64,000 nucleotides of DNA from Clostridia bacterium (GTDB lineage: Bacteria > Bacillota > Clostridia > Acetivibrionales > DSM-2933): contig JAOAEJ010000011.1 of NCBI GenBank assembly GCA_026416815.1, positions 19,721 to 83,720 of the forward strand, written 5' to 3'. Within the stretch, counting starts at the first letter, position 1; each line of letters opens with the position of its first letter. The notes below the pieces were generated by a model. It did no database searches and was not told the DNA's origin. It worked only from the letters and a program-made list of their open reading frames with translations. This document shows positions 54,045 through 63,995 of this stretch, piece after piece. The position numbers were made by a program, and so were the translations under genes.

Positions 54045-57000
54045 ATGAGGAGATTTAAAAAGCTTCTGGCGAAGGCACTTGTAGTCTCATTTATGGTGAC
54101 AAGTGTATTTTCCCAGTATGGTACGGCATTTGCAGCACAGAGTGGAAGTAAGACAGTAGAAAGAGAAAAAACCGAAATTCTGGTTAAATATAAAAACGAT
54201 AGTAAAAGTGATAGCCTAAAAGCAGCTGTAAAAAACAAACTCAAGCTCTATAAGCTTGATACAAAGAAAAGGTTCAAGCATTCAAAGATAGAAATTCTGG
54301 AGATAGACAGCAGCGATGATATAAGTAAAGCGATAAATGCGCTTAAGGCAAGTAGCGATGTTTTATTTGCACAGCCAAACTATAAGGTCTATACCTCAGA
54401 GGAGGTGTATGATGAAAAATTTGATGAGCAATGGGGGCTATCAAATAAAGGACAGTTAGTTAACTGGCAGGAAGGGACTTCTGGTGTAGATGTCAATGCG
54501 GTAAAGGCATGGGAAATTACCAAAGGAAGCTCTGGGACCGTTGTAGGTGTATTGGATACCGGAGTGGATATAACTCATGACGATCTAAAAAATAATATAT
54601 TTATAAACCCAGGAGATGTACCGGGCAATGGTGTAGATGATGACGGAAACGGCTATGTGGACGATGTAAATGGATGGGACTTTGCAAATAGTGACAACAG
54701 CGTGTATGATTCAAGTACTTCGGACAAGCATGGAACCCATGTGACAGGGATAATAGCTTCAAGTGACGATGCTAAAGGAGTAAGGGGTGTTGCTCCCGGT
54801 GTGAAAATACTACCCCTAAAGTTTATAAACGATGGTATAGGCTATACCTCTGACGCAGTAGAAGCTATAGAATACGCAAAGCAAATGGGAGTAAAAGTAA
54901 TAAACTGCAGCTTTGGAGGTCCCGATAACAACTCTGCATTAAGGGAAGCAATGGGAAATACCGACGCACTATTCATATGTGCAGCAGGAAATGACGGTAA
55001 GGATACCGCGGTAACCCCTGTATATCCTGCAGGATTTGACCTTCCCAATATTATATCCGTAGCAGCTATAGACAATACAGGAACTCTGGCTTCATTTTCA
55101 AATTACGGTGGCAGAGTAAGTGTAGCGGCTCCAGGAGTAGGGATATTGAGCACAATCCCTGAAAATGGCTATAGCTATATAAGCGGTACATCAATGGCAG
55201 CATCTTTTGTATCGGGAACGGCAGCCTTGGTTAAAAGCTATCTTCCTGATATGACTACATCACAGATTGCAGATAGGATAAAGACTAATATAACTTCCTT
55301 AGAGTCGCTTAAGGGCAAAGTAACATCAGCGGGAATAGTAAATGCATACAAGGCATTAAATACTGTTATGAATCAAAATGATAATAGCTCAACAAACACG
55401 GGTGAGGATACCGATCCTGTGAAGGCTATTGATAATGATTCTGTTGTAGGCACTATGGCAGCGCAGATATCGCCAAAGCTTCAAGAACAGATTCATTTCG
55501 GCGAAAGTGGAGTAAGTGTATCAACGGGTAACTTTTCAAGGAGCTTTACCGATATAAGCATACCGGCACCGGGATTTAAGATAAATATTAGCCGTACATA
55601 TAATTCAAAGGATGATAGAGCTACAAGTACAATGGGAAAGGGCTGGACTTTTGGATTTGAAGGAAGCCTTAAGGATGACGCAACGGATGCTACACTAAAA
55701 GTCGCAAAATTGCCTAATGGGGGAGCTCAGGTATTTGTAAAGAATACCGATGGGACTTATAGGGCAAATGACTCTAGAAGCCAGCTTGTAAAGCAGAGCG
55801 ACGGTACACATATACTAACTACAAAAGATCAGTACACCTACTCCTTCAATAGTGTCGGGTATCTGATTTGGATGAAGGACAGAAATGGGAATACTGTCAA
55901 CATAGATGTTGACAGCTCGGGAAAGGTGCAAAAAATCACCGATCCGGTAGGTAGAATTATTAAGGTTAACTACACTGCACAAGGTTATATCACATCAATA
56001 AACACACAGCTGAATGACGCTGCAATTGATAGAACTATAGACTATAGTTATGATAATAATAATCGCCTTCAAAGTGTAACTGATTCTATGGGATATGCAG
56101 CATATTATGAATATGACTCCCAGGGATATCTGAATAAGATAATGGATAGTAACAGATACCCTATTGATTTAGTAATCTACGACCATGCAGTAGGTGAGAA
56201 CCAGCATAAGGTAATAAAGCATACTGACATATATGGAAATACCTACACGTATAGCTATAACAATACCGAAAGAAAAACTACAATAACCGATACCCTTGGA
56301 AGGCAGATATTCAAGTGGTATGATACCGCTTTCTACGTAGTGAAGTCTCAGGACCCCGACACAAGAGTTACAACTGTCGAGTATTATACAGATGAAAATG
56401 GCGTTAACAAGTATGGTGAAGAAAAAGCCATAACCGACCGTAACGGTAATAAGACTTGGTATATCAGGGATGAAAAAGGAAATATAACTGCAATTATCAA
56501 CCCTGATGAGAGCTTTTGTGAGTACGCATATGACGAAAAGAACAATTTAATAATGGAAAAAGATGAATTGGGTAAATGCACCTACTATGTATACGATTCA
56601 GAAAAGAAAAACCTACTAAAAAAGGTACAGCCCCTAAACGGTACCGATGTTTATGAAGAGCAGACCAGTGATAGAACCCGGTTTGCCACTACTACCTATA
56701 CTTACTATTCCGACTCTGAGGGCCAGCAGCTTGGATATGGCGGAAAAGGGCTGCAGAAATCAGTAGTAGACCCTGAAGGTAATCAAACTAGCTATACATA
56801 TAGCTCTTACGGTGATATTAAGACTGTGGCCGATAGTGAAGGAAATATAACTACCAATGGGTATGACATTATAGGCCAATTGACAAAGACAGTATCCCCT
56901 ATGGGATACTCCACAAGCTATTATTATAATAAAAACGGATTACTGGAAAAGACAACGCTAAACGGCGGAGAAACTACCAGGATAGTTTATGATAGTAATG

Positions 57001-60000
57001 GCAGGAAGGTAAAAGAAGTAGCACCCAACCTTTACAGGGCGGAGGATGATACATCTACTTATGTAGGAGACGTAGGCTATAGATACACCTACTATGCCAG
57101 TGGCAAGGTAAAAACAGTAAAAGACCCTGAAGGTAACCTTATAACTTACACCTATGACCTGTGCGGCAATATGACCTCCGAAACAAAGCCAAACGGGGCA
57201 CTATATACTTATGAATACGATGTCATGAATAGAGTTAAGAAAATATTCTTTAAGAAGGATTCAGCTTCACAGTCGGAACTGCTTAAAGAGTATTCATACT
57301 CTGTACTTACAGACGGCAAGACTCAGAAGACTGAGACTGAGTACCTAAATAACTCTGAAACTGCAGTTACCACCTATGTTTATGACTATGAGGACAGGCT
57401 TGTACAACAAACAAACCCTGACGGAACAAAGACAAGTACTGCATACAACAAAAACAGTACGATAAACTATACTACCGCTGCAAATGGAGCCACTACCTAC
57501 TATCGCTACGATGGATTGAACAGGCTGACAGAGAAGTGGTCACAAATCGAGCCGGGGAAATATAATTATAGCGCCACTGTCTATGATAGGACAGGAAAAG
57601 TGAAGGAAGAAAAGACAGGTAAGGACAAAGTAGAGCTTTTTAGTATGCCGCTTCACGACAGGATGATTATAAAATACAGTGAATATTACAGTGACGGAAA
57701 GCTGAAAACGGTGTCGGATACAGCTGGAAGGAAGACTGTATATCAGTATGATAGGGATGGATACCTTACAAGGGAAGATGTATATACTGCGTCGGATGCA
57801 GTTAATACCACGGAATATATAAACAACCACCTGGGCAAGCCTATCAAGAAAAAGGTATATATAAAGAAAAGTGATTTATCCGGTAATGGATTGGATAATG
57901 CGGAAAGGGTGGCACTAACTACAGATTATTCCTATGATAAAAACGGCAGCTTGTTGTCTGCTACCAGCCCCGATGGAGTGACTACTAGCTATAGCTATGA
58001 CAATATGGGCAGAAAGACTAGTGAAAGTGAGCTGGGGCAGGATGAAAACGGATCAGAGTCAGTCATAAGAACTACAGCCACATACAACTGGGAAGGAAAG
58101 CCTCTGACGGAATCGGACCCCAATGGTAACCTGACTGTATATGCGTATAACCAGAAGGGGCTGCTTGAGAGAGTAAAGAAGGTGGTAACCAATTCCCAGG
58201 GGGTAACGATAGAGTATATTACCGCCTATGATTACGATAGGGCAGGGAGAAAGACCTTAGAGGTATCACCTAAGAACTATGACAGCAGTAAATCCATTAC
58301 TGAGATGAATAGAGTAGAATACAGCTATGATAAGATGGATAGGGTGAAAACCAAAAAGGATATATATAAACCTGACCAACTAGCACAATGGACTACTATT
58401 GTATCAAAAGCTTACAAGTATGATGTTAACGGCAATGTGATAAAGGAACTGGATGGGGTTGGATATGAAAGCGGTACAGGTACAACAGAGGATGGAAAAA
58501 TAAGTTCCGGCTATGGTACTGAATACAGATACAACCTTGCAAACCAGTTAGTCAGCAAGCTTGACCCGGTATCAAAGGATAGAAAGCTTGCCTTTACAGA
58601 AAAATACGACTATGACGGAGCAGGAAGAAAGATATCCGAAACCGATGGTAAGGGTGCAATAACAAGCTACTACTACGATGACGCAGGAAATGTGACTGCA
58701 ACAACAGTAAGAAAAAGCTTGGGGGACATAGAGCAGGTAATAAAGAAGACTACCTATGACCTTGTGGGCAACGTAAAGACTCAAACCGATGGAAACGGCA
58801 ACACAACTACCTTCGAGTACAATGCGTTCAACAAGGTAAGGAAAGCAGTATATCCTGGAGATGATACAATACCAGAGAATACCGTTACCTTCCAGTACGA
58901 TGTGACCGGAAGCCTTATGAAAAAGCAGGATACTATGGGTACTGTAGACCTCTACACCTATGACAACCAGGGAAGGCTGCTGTCAAGTACCCAGCAAAAG
59001 CAGGACGGCTCCGAAAGTATAACTACATCCACCCGCTATGACAAAAACGGCAATAAGAGGTTTGAAACCGACGGAAACGGTGTAACCCGAGAAAATATCT
59101 ATGATGGGTTAAACAGACTGATTGAGACAAAGGTAACTGCAACTGATATAAAAGGGGTTAAAACCTTACATACAACTAAATACGAGTATGACCTGAATGG
59201 AAACCAGACAGCGGAAGAAGACTGGAGAGGGAATAGATTTGAAAACAAATATGATCCTTTAAACAGGCTTATAGAAAAGAAAGACCCCTATACAACAATA
59301 CAAAGGTTGGAGTACAACTCAAACCATGTACAGACAAAATCCTTTGATGCTCTGGGGAATGGCAAAGAATTCATTTATGATAAAAACAACAGGCTTGTAT
59401 CCACCAAGGACTATGAAGGTCATATAACAAGGCAGTCCTATGACAATGCAGGCAACATCGAAAGCAAGACTGATGGCAACGGAAATGTAACAACCTATGA
59501 ATACGACCACTTCGATAGGCTGGTATCCGTAACCAATGCGTTGGGAGAAAAAACAACCTACACCTATGACCTAAATGCCAACATGCTTACCCAGACAAAT
59601 GGTAACGGTCATACGACAACCCTTGAATACAACCCTGCAAACAAGGTTGTAAGAAGGATTGACCACGGCGGCAGGACAGGAACACCGGGCAAATACGTGT
59701 ATACTCCCGAAAAGGTAGAAAGCTACACCTACAACGCCAATGCTACAATGAAAACAAAGACTGACAGAAGCGGAAAGACCACAGTATACACCTACGACAG
59801 CCACGGAAGGATGCTGTCCCAAGCCATAGATAATATAAAGACAAGCTATACCTACGACAATAATAACAACCAGCTCACAGTCACCGACAGCACAGGTACA
59901 ACAGCCCGTGCCTATGACGAAATGGGAAGGGCACTGATAAAGACAGTACCAAACATAGGTACAATGACCTTTGAATATGATAAAATATTAGAAGGATATC

Positions 60001-62234
60001 CGGGATGTACCGCTGAGGTATCAAGGGATGTAAAGGGTAACGTAAAAACAGAGGTATATGACAAGGTAGGAAGGCTTACGGCAGTAATAGCCGATGGACA
60101 GACCACCACCTATACCTATGACCCCAACGGAAACAGGCAGAGCGTGGTATACCATGACGGTTCAAAAGAGGAGTATACCTATACAAAGGATAACCTCCTT
60201 AAAACCCTTAAAAACTCCAAAAAGATAGCAGCAACAGGAACCATAGCTGAAATGGACTTCTATACATACGAATATGACGCTGCACACAACCAGGTATCCA
60301 AGTATGAGAAAATAAACGGTGTAGAAAAGGGAACTACAAGCTATAGCTACGATGAACTAAACAGGCTAAAAAATGTAGTAGAGCCTACCGGAAAGACGAC
60401 ATCCTACACCTTCGACAAGGCAGGCAACAGGGAAACCGAGACAGTTACCCAAGGAGCTGTCACATCAGTGACAAAGTACGCCTACAACGAGCAAAACAGG
60501 ATAACCTTTACCCTCGAAGAAAAAACCGATGGCTCAAAGGAAACCGTAAGGTACACCTACGACAACAACGGTAACCTTGTTTATAAGGCCAATGAAATAA
60601 GGAAGACAGCCATACCTAATGAACTGCCGGAGTTTGGTGCATTTATAATAGGGCAGACCTCAAGCAAGAATACCAAACTGTTTGCTACAGCCTTTGAATA
60701 CGATGTATGGAATCAGCTCGTGAAATCAAAGGGAACACAGACAATAGCCTATGGTTATAATGGCGAAGGCAGAAGGGTAACAAAAACAGTAGACGGCAAG
60801 ACTACAAGATACTTGTATGACGCTGATAAGGTAGTCCTTGAACTTGACGGCAGCGGTAAGGAGATAGCAAGGAACGTATACGGTGTAAACCTGATTTCAA
60901 GGTCTATGGGTACCGAGAAGTACTACTACTTCTACAATGGACATGCGGATGTAACTGCGCTGATGGATTCTACAGGGGAAATAAAGGCTACATACTATTA
61001 TGACGCCTTTGGTAACCCACTTGAGACTACTGGTACGGTAAGTAACCCATTCAGATATGCAGGATACTTCTATGACAGTGAGACAGGATTGTACTATCTC
61101 AATGCCAGGATGTATGACCCCAAGACGGCTAGATTCCTGCAAGAAGATACTTATAGAGGTGACCCAAATGACCCTCTATCACTCAACCTGTACACCTACT
61201 GCAACAACGAGCCGATAATGTACCTGGACCCTACAGGTCATGCACCATGGAACCAGTACGAAGTTAGTGTAAAAGAGATAAAGCAAGCCAAACAAATACA
61301 GAAGCAGGTACAGCAAAGGAAGAGTACCGAAACACTCAAGAAGATATCTACCCAGCTTCCGGCAGCAGCTAGAACTGCGGAAAAGAAAAATGGTGCACCG
61401 ACTTATGAGGAATTAAGACAGGCTAAGAAGATAAAGGAGCAGGTTAATAAAAACCTAGCAAAGAAAGAGACTAATACAGTAAAAGATAATAAGGTTGCCT
61501 TGCCAAAAGAGTTATATAATTATAGTAAGGATAGTAAGTACTCTAACTCTACCCAAGAGCTGCTGATAATGGGGTCGGAAAAGTATCTCTCTTCCACTAG
61601 TAAGGCCGAAAGAGATAAAGCACTTACAAAATTAAATAATATAAGAAAAAGCTACGATTCAGGAGTTGGTAAAGTTCTGGATGTCATAGGTAAGAAGATG
61701 GATGTAGTTGACTCCTTTATTGATGAAGCAACAATGGCAATAATGGTATCAGGCGTGCATATACCTGCTCCTGCGGGACTGCTTTCGGCAGAAGCACGGG
61801 TTAATTCCGGAATTGCTAGGCTGGAGGCTGCCAAAGCGGCCAGCGGAAGTAGGCTAAAAGTCAACCTTCAATTATTTGCGGAAGATAAAGGCTTAATTAA
61901 GGTTACCTCTGAACTCCCAGGGCGAAATGGTGCATTAAATCAGGCTAAAAGAGACGCTAATATTTTACGTAACCAAAAACCGGATTATATTGATAAAGTA
62001 AAAATGACTGGGGCTGAATCTAGGGGTGGACATGTAGTTAAAGATGCTAATGGTAAAATAATAGAAACTAGGGAATACCATTATACTAATAGATTCGGCG
62101 AGGAAGTTGTAATTCAAGAGCATAGTGCTCCACATATAGGTTCAGACGGTCCCCATTTCAATGTTCGACCAATTACAGATACTAGAAATGGTGTGTTTCC
62201 AGGAACAAAAGAACACTACCCGTTTAAAAAATAG
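54045..62234 (+). CDS. Secreted subtilase-RHS polymorphic toxin with HNH-like nuclease tip
   Basis: 2729 residues. The signal peptide ends near AFA-AQ (about 28), and an inhibitor-like propeptide follows (about 40-120). A complete subtilisin domain has Asp171 (VLDTGVDITHDDL), His229 (DKHGTHVTGI) and Ser383 (SGTSMAASFVSG). The RHS/YD shell (about 480-2400) starts with STGNFSRSFTDISIPAPGF and ends in the core GLYYLNARMYDPKTARFLQE and LYTYCNNEPIMYLDPTGHAP. A linker with LKVNLQLFAED (about 2605) precedes the ~110-residue tip PGRNGALNQAKRDANI...EHSAPHIGSDGPHFNVRP, whose Glu/His pattern resembles the EHHH-type HNH/Endo VII nucleases. A matching immunity-type gene follows. GGGGGG gives the ribosome binding site. 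Confidence 0.9.
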   Translation: MRRFKKLLAKALVVSFMVTSVFSQYGTAFAAQSGSKTVEREKTEILVKYKNDSKSDSLKAAVKNKLKLYKLDTKKRFKHSKIEILEIDSSDDISKAINALKASSDVLFAQPNYKVYTSEEVYDEKFDEQWGLSNKGQLVNWQEGTSGVDVNAVKAWEITKGSSGTVVGVLDTGVDITHDDLKNNIFINPGDVPGNGVDDDGNGYVDDVNGWDFANSDNSVYDSSTSDKHGTHVTGIIASSDDAKGVRGVAPGVKILPLKFINDGIGYTSDAVEAIEYAKQMGVKVINCSFGGPDNNSALREAMGNTDALFICAAGNDGKDTAVTPVYPAGFDLPNIISVAAIDNTGTLASFSNYGGRVSVAAPGVGILSTIPENGYSYISGTSMAASFVSGTAALVKSYLPDMTTSQIADRIKTNITSLESLKGKVTSAGIVNAYKALNTVMNQNDNSSTNTGEDTDPVKAIDNDSVVGTMAAQISPKLQEQIHFGESGVSVSTGNFSRSFTDISIPAPGFKINISRTYNSKDDRATSTMGKGWTFGFEGSLKDDATDATLKVAKLPNGGAQVFVKNTDGTYRANDSRSQLVKQSDGTHILTTKDQYTYSFNSVGYLIWMKDRNGNTVNIDVDSSGKVQKITDPVGRIIKVNYTAQGYITSINTQLNDAAIDRTIDYSYDNNNRLQSVTDSMGYAAYYEYDSQGYLNKIMDSNRYPIDLVIYDHAVGENQHKVIKHTDIYGNTYTYSYNNTERKTTITDTLGRQIFKWYDTAFYVVKSQDPDTRVTTVEYYTDENGVNKYGEEKAITDRNGNKTWYIRDEKGNITAIINPDESFCEYAYDEKNNLIMEKDELGKCTYYVYDSEKKNLLKKVQPLNGTDVYEEQTSDRTRFATTTYTYYSDSEGQQLGYGGKGLQKSVVDPEGNQTSYTYSSYGDIKTVADSEGNITTNGYDIIGQLTKTVSPMGYSTSYYYNKNGLLEKTTLNGGETTRIVYDSNGRKVKEVAPNLYRAEDDTSTYVGDVGYRYTYYASGKVKTVKDPEGNLITYTYDLCGNMTSETKPNGALYTYEYDVMNRVKKIFFKKDSASQSELLKEYSYSVLTDGKTQKTETEYLNNSETAVTTYVYDYEDRLVQQTNPDGTKTSTAYNKNSTINYTTAANGATTYYRYDGLNRLTEKWSQIEPGKYNYSATVYDRTGKVKEEKTGKDKVELFSMPLHDRMIIKYSEYYSDGKLKTVSDTAGRKTVYQYDRDGYLTREDVYTASDAVNTTEYINNHLGKPIKKKVYIKKSDLSGNGLDNAERVALTTDYSYDKNGSLLSATSPDGVTTSYSYDNMGRKTSESELGQDENGSESVIRTTATYNWEGKPLTESDPNGNLTVYAYNQKGLLERVKKVVTNSQGVTIEYITAYDYDRAGRKTLEVSPKNYDSSKSITEMNRVEYSYDKMDRVKTKKDIYKPDQLAQWTTIVSKAYKYDVNGNVIKELDGVGYESGTGTTEDGKISSGYGTEYRYNLANQLVSKLDPVSKDRKLAFTEKYDYDGAGRKISETDGKGAITSYYYDDAGNVTATTVRKSLGDIEQVIKKTTYDLVGNVKTQTDGNGNTTTFEYNAFNKVRKAVYPGDDTIPENTVTFQYDVTGSLMKKQDTMGTVDLYTYDNQGRLLSSTQQKQDGSESITTSTRYDKNGNKRFETDGNGVTRENIYDGLNRLIETKVTATDIKGVKTLHTTKYEYDLNGNQTAEEDWRGNRFENKYDPLNRLIEKKDPYTTIQRLEYNSNHVQTKSFDALGNGKEFIYDKNNRLVSTKDYEGHITRQSYDNAGNIESKTDGNGNVTTYEYDHFDRLVSVTNALGEKTTYTYDLNANMLTQTNGNGHTTTLEYNPANKVVRRIDHGGRTGTPGKYVYTPEKVESYTYNANATMKTKTDRSGKTTVYTYDSHGRMLSQAIDNIKTSYTYDNNNNQLTVTDSTGTTARAYDEMGRALIKTVPNIGTMTFEYDKILEGYPGCTAEVSRDVKGNVKTEVYDKVGRLTAVIADGQTTTYTYDPNGNRQSVVYHDGSKEEYTYTKDNLLKTLKNSKKIAATGTIAEMDFYTYEYDAAHNQVSKYEKINGVEKGTTSYSYDELNRLKNVVEPTGKTTSYTFDKAGNRETETVTQGAVTSVTKYAYNEQNRITFTLEEKTDGSKETVRYTYDNNGNLVYKANEIRKTAIPNELPEFGAFIIGQTSSKNTKLFATAFEYDVWNQLVKSKGTQTIAYGYNGEGRRVTKTVDGKTTRYLYDADKVVLELDGSGKEIARNVYGVNLISRSMGTEKYYYFYNGHADVTALMDSTGEIKATYYYDAFGNPLETTGTVSNPFRYAGYFYDSETGLYYLNARMYDPKTARFLQEDTYRGDPNDPLSLNLYTYCNNEPIMYLDPTGHAPWNQYEVSVKEIKQAKQIQKQVQQRKSTETLKKISTQLPAAARTAEKKNGAPTYEELRQAKKIKEQVNKNLAKKETNTVKDNKVALPKELYNYSKDSKYSNSTQELLIMGSEKYLSSTSKAERDKALTKLNNIRKSYDSGVGKVLDVIGKKMDVVDSFIDEATMAIMVSGVHIPAPAGLLSAEARVNSGIARLEAAKAASGSRLKVNLQLFAEDKGLIKVTSELPGRNGALNQAKRDANILRNQKPDYIDKVKMTGAESRGGHVVKDANGKIIETREYHYTNRFGEEVVIQEHSAPHIGSDGPHFNVRPITDTRNGVFPGTKEHYPFKK

Positions 62235-62249
62235 AGAAGGAGAATAATT

Positions 62250-62639
62250 ATGTGGTATAATTGCCTAGATAATAACAAGTTTTTATTAACGCTATATGAA
62301 TTAGTTCCAGAATTGGTAGATGTACAGATAACTAAGTTAGCTATTTCTGATAGTGGAAACAGAATTACTATTGCTTTTAAGATGCCAATTTACCCTGATT
62401 TTCCACCGAAAAAGTGGAAGGAAAGGGATTATAATGCGGTAATAATGGAACTGGATTTTTTTGCGATATCTGGATTAAAGATTAGCGCTAATACTAATTA
62501 CTATACAGGTAAAATTCAAATAAAAAGGGCTGAAAATCAATTGGTCGATATTGTAATATCAGGTAATATAAATGCTCAATTTCATGCTGAAGCAGGATTG
62601 ATTCAATCTGTAGAGGGATACATTTTAAAAGGTGAATAA
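62250..62639 (+). CDS. Putative immunity protein (Imm50-like)
   Basis: 129 residues, cytoplasmic, no signal peptide. The N terminus MWYNCLDNNKFLLTLYELVP, the MPIYPDFPPKKWKERDYN stretch and a beta-rich second half resemble Imm50-type immunity proteins from polymorphic toxin loci. The gene begins 15 nt after the toxin stop with GAGAAGGAG, the standard arrangement for protecting the producer against its own nuclease tip. The family assignment is from memory; the immunity role is inferred mainly from position. Confidence 0.7.
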   Translation: MWYNCLDNNKFLLTLYELVPELVDVQITKLAISDSGNRITIAFKMPIYPDFPPKKWKERDYNAVIMELDFFAISGLKISANTNYYTGKIQIKRAENQLVDIVISGNINAQFHAEAGLIQSVEGYILKGE

Positions 62640-62685
62640 ATATTACTGGTAAACTAAAATAGACAGTTTCCGGCAAATAAAAGTG

Positions 62686-62857
62686 TGTCGAGGTGACGTT
62701 TCTATCGACAGCCCAGTAAACCTTCCAAATACCAAGTTTGAAGGAGTGTACAATTCCATAGCATAACAACCAATTAACCAAGCCGGGAGCAATCCCGGCT
62801 ATATTTATATAGCAAGAATGACATAATACAACATGTCAAGGGGCAGTTCTACTGACA
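62686..62857 (+). repeat. Two related hairpin units after the immunity gene
   Basis: TGTCG...CGACA (62686-62710) and TGTCA...TGACA (62834-62857) are hairpins with the same layout. Each is followed by a similar stretch (AAGTTTGAAGGAGTG / CGCCAAGGAGTGAA). This looks like a degenerate direct duplication; no ORF is seen. It leads into the inverted repeat. Confidence 0.5.
62781..62800 (+). terminator. Terminator of the toxin-immunity unit
   Basis: A perfect 8-bp GC-rich stem AGCCGGGA / TCCCGGCT with a GCAA tetraloop, followed by ATATTTAT, about 140 nt after the immunity stop. Confidence 0.75.
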
Positions 62858-62902
62858 ACCAAATAGCACAACGCCAAGGAGTGAACCAACCAAGCCACCC
62901 CA

Positions 62903-63073
62903 TCAATCCTCAACGGCAACGGCCCTAAGCAGTATACCACCGTCTTTCTCCTCTACTACTACCTTCTTTCCAGATGCAAAACCCAAATCAGAAAGCCACA
63001 TACCCGATAACTGCAACTGTGGAGCCTCATCATCAAGCCAGTCCGTACCTACCGTAACAAGCCTTATACCCAT
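62903..63073 (-). CDS. SymE-like small toxin, left copy
   Basis: 56 residues, MGIRLVTVGTDWLDDEAPQL then LQLSGMWLSDLGFASGKKVV. The pattern P.L.L.G.WL...GF..G..V.V matches the SymE/AbrB-like fold of type I toxin SymE proteins, which cut RNA in E. coli. The strong AGGGAGGTTGATTTG ribosome binding region precedes the ATG. It is too short for most gene finders. It is part of the inverted repeat 62903-63995 and differs from the right copy in only a few residues (for example Ser for Cys in WLSDL). Confidence 0.8.
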   Translation of the reverse strand: MGIRLVTVGTDWLDDEAPQLQLSGMWLSDLGFASGKKVVVEEKDGGILLRAVAVED

Positions 63074-63824
63074 AACAAATCAACCTCCCTTAAACCTAGG
63101 TATGGCAAACAGAACTAATATACTTAGTGCATACGTCTATAGCTTGCTCGATTAGTACCTTCCATGGATATATATGTCAAGTAGTATTTTTTATTTTTTT
63201 ATATCCTTTTTGAGTTGGCTTCATTCCCTTTGCAAGTGGGCAGGAAGTAGCCAAAAAGCAAGAAGTAAGCGGCGATATACAGTACAAACCTATTCCCAAA
63301 GGCACGTAGACAGGTTTTCTTCACAGGAGCAGAAGCAAGTATATTGCCATTGCCTTTCCTTTTAGCTTGAAACGGTCAACTCCTTATTGCACGACCTTAT
63401 CTATACTGGGACGGCGAGCCAAAACCATACTGTAAAATTTCAATATATACTAGCTTTGGAAGATTATTTTACAGTATGGTTTTGGCTGTATATCCCAGTA
63501 TAGATAAGGTCACTTCGCTTGAGTAGAGTGTTGACCGTTTCAAATCTATTATAGGCAATGGCAATATACTTGCTTCTTTAATTAAAAAGAAAACCGGTCT
63601 ACGTGCCTTTGGGAACACCCTTTGTCCTGTATATCTCCGCTTAAATACTCAAAGTCCAATAATGCAAGAAAGAATGAAGCTATTAGAAAGGTATATAAAA
63701 AAATAAAAAATACTACTTGACATATATATCCATGGAAGGTAGGCTATGCCCCGCGCTATAGGCGTATGTACTAAGTATATTAGCTCTGTTTTCCATACCT
63801 AGTTTTAAGGGGGGGTGATTTGTT

Positions 63825-63995
63825 ATGGGTATAAGGCTTGTTACGATAGGTACAGACTGGCTTGACGATGAGGCTCCATTGTTGCAGTTATCGGGTATGT
63901 GGCTTTGCGATTTGGGGTTCGCATCTGGAAAGAAGGTTGTAGTAGAGGAGAAAGACGGTGGCATATTACTTAGGGTCGTTGCCGTTGAGGAGTGA
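63825..63995 (+). CDS. SymE-like small toxin, right copy
   Basis: 56 residues, MGIRLVTIGTDWLDDEAPLL then LQLSGMWLCDLGFASGKKVV and a DGGILLRVVAVEE end. It has the same SymE-like pattern as the left copy and faces outward, away from the centre of the inverted repeat. AAGGGGGGGTGATTTGTT supplies the ribosome binding site. In E. coli the symE mRNA is controlled by an overlapping antisense RNA (SymR); whether the repeat arms encode one here is unknown. Only 5 nt remain in the window after its stop. Confidence 0.8.
   Translation: MGIRLVTIGTDWLDDEAPLLQLSGMWLCDLGFASGKKVVVEEKDGGILLRVVAVEE

Larger units (their letters stand above)
62903..63995. repeat. ~1.1-kb inverted repeat with SymE genes at both ends
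   Basis: The left half (62903-63445) is largely the reverse complement of the right half (63455-63995), centred near 63450. Landmarks that pair include both symE genes with their leaders, the TACTTGACATATATATCC blocks, AAAGGCACGTAGAC with GTCTACGTGCCTTT, GAAACGGTCAAC with GTTGACCGTTTC, and a central palindrome GCCAAAACCATACTGTAAAA (63418) with TTTTACAGTATGGTTTTGGC (63466). The 751 nt between the two genes contain no credible ORF. Confidence 0.85.

Noticed and set aside
62903..63995. Insertion sequence or integron carrying the SymE genes
   Set aside because: No transposase or integrase ORF fits inside the 751 nt between the two genes, so it was recorded as an inverted repeat instead.
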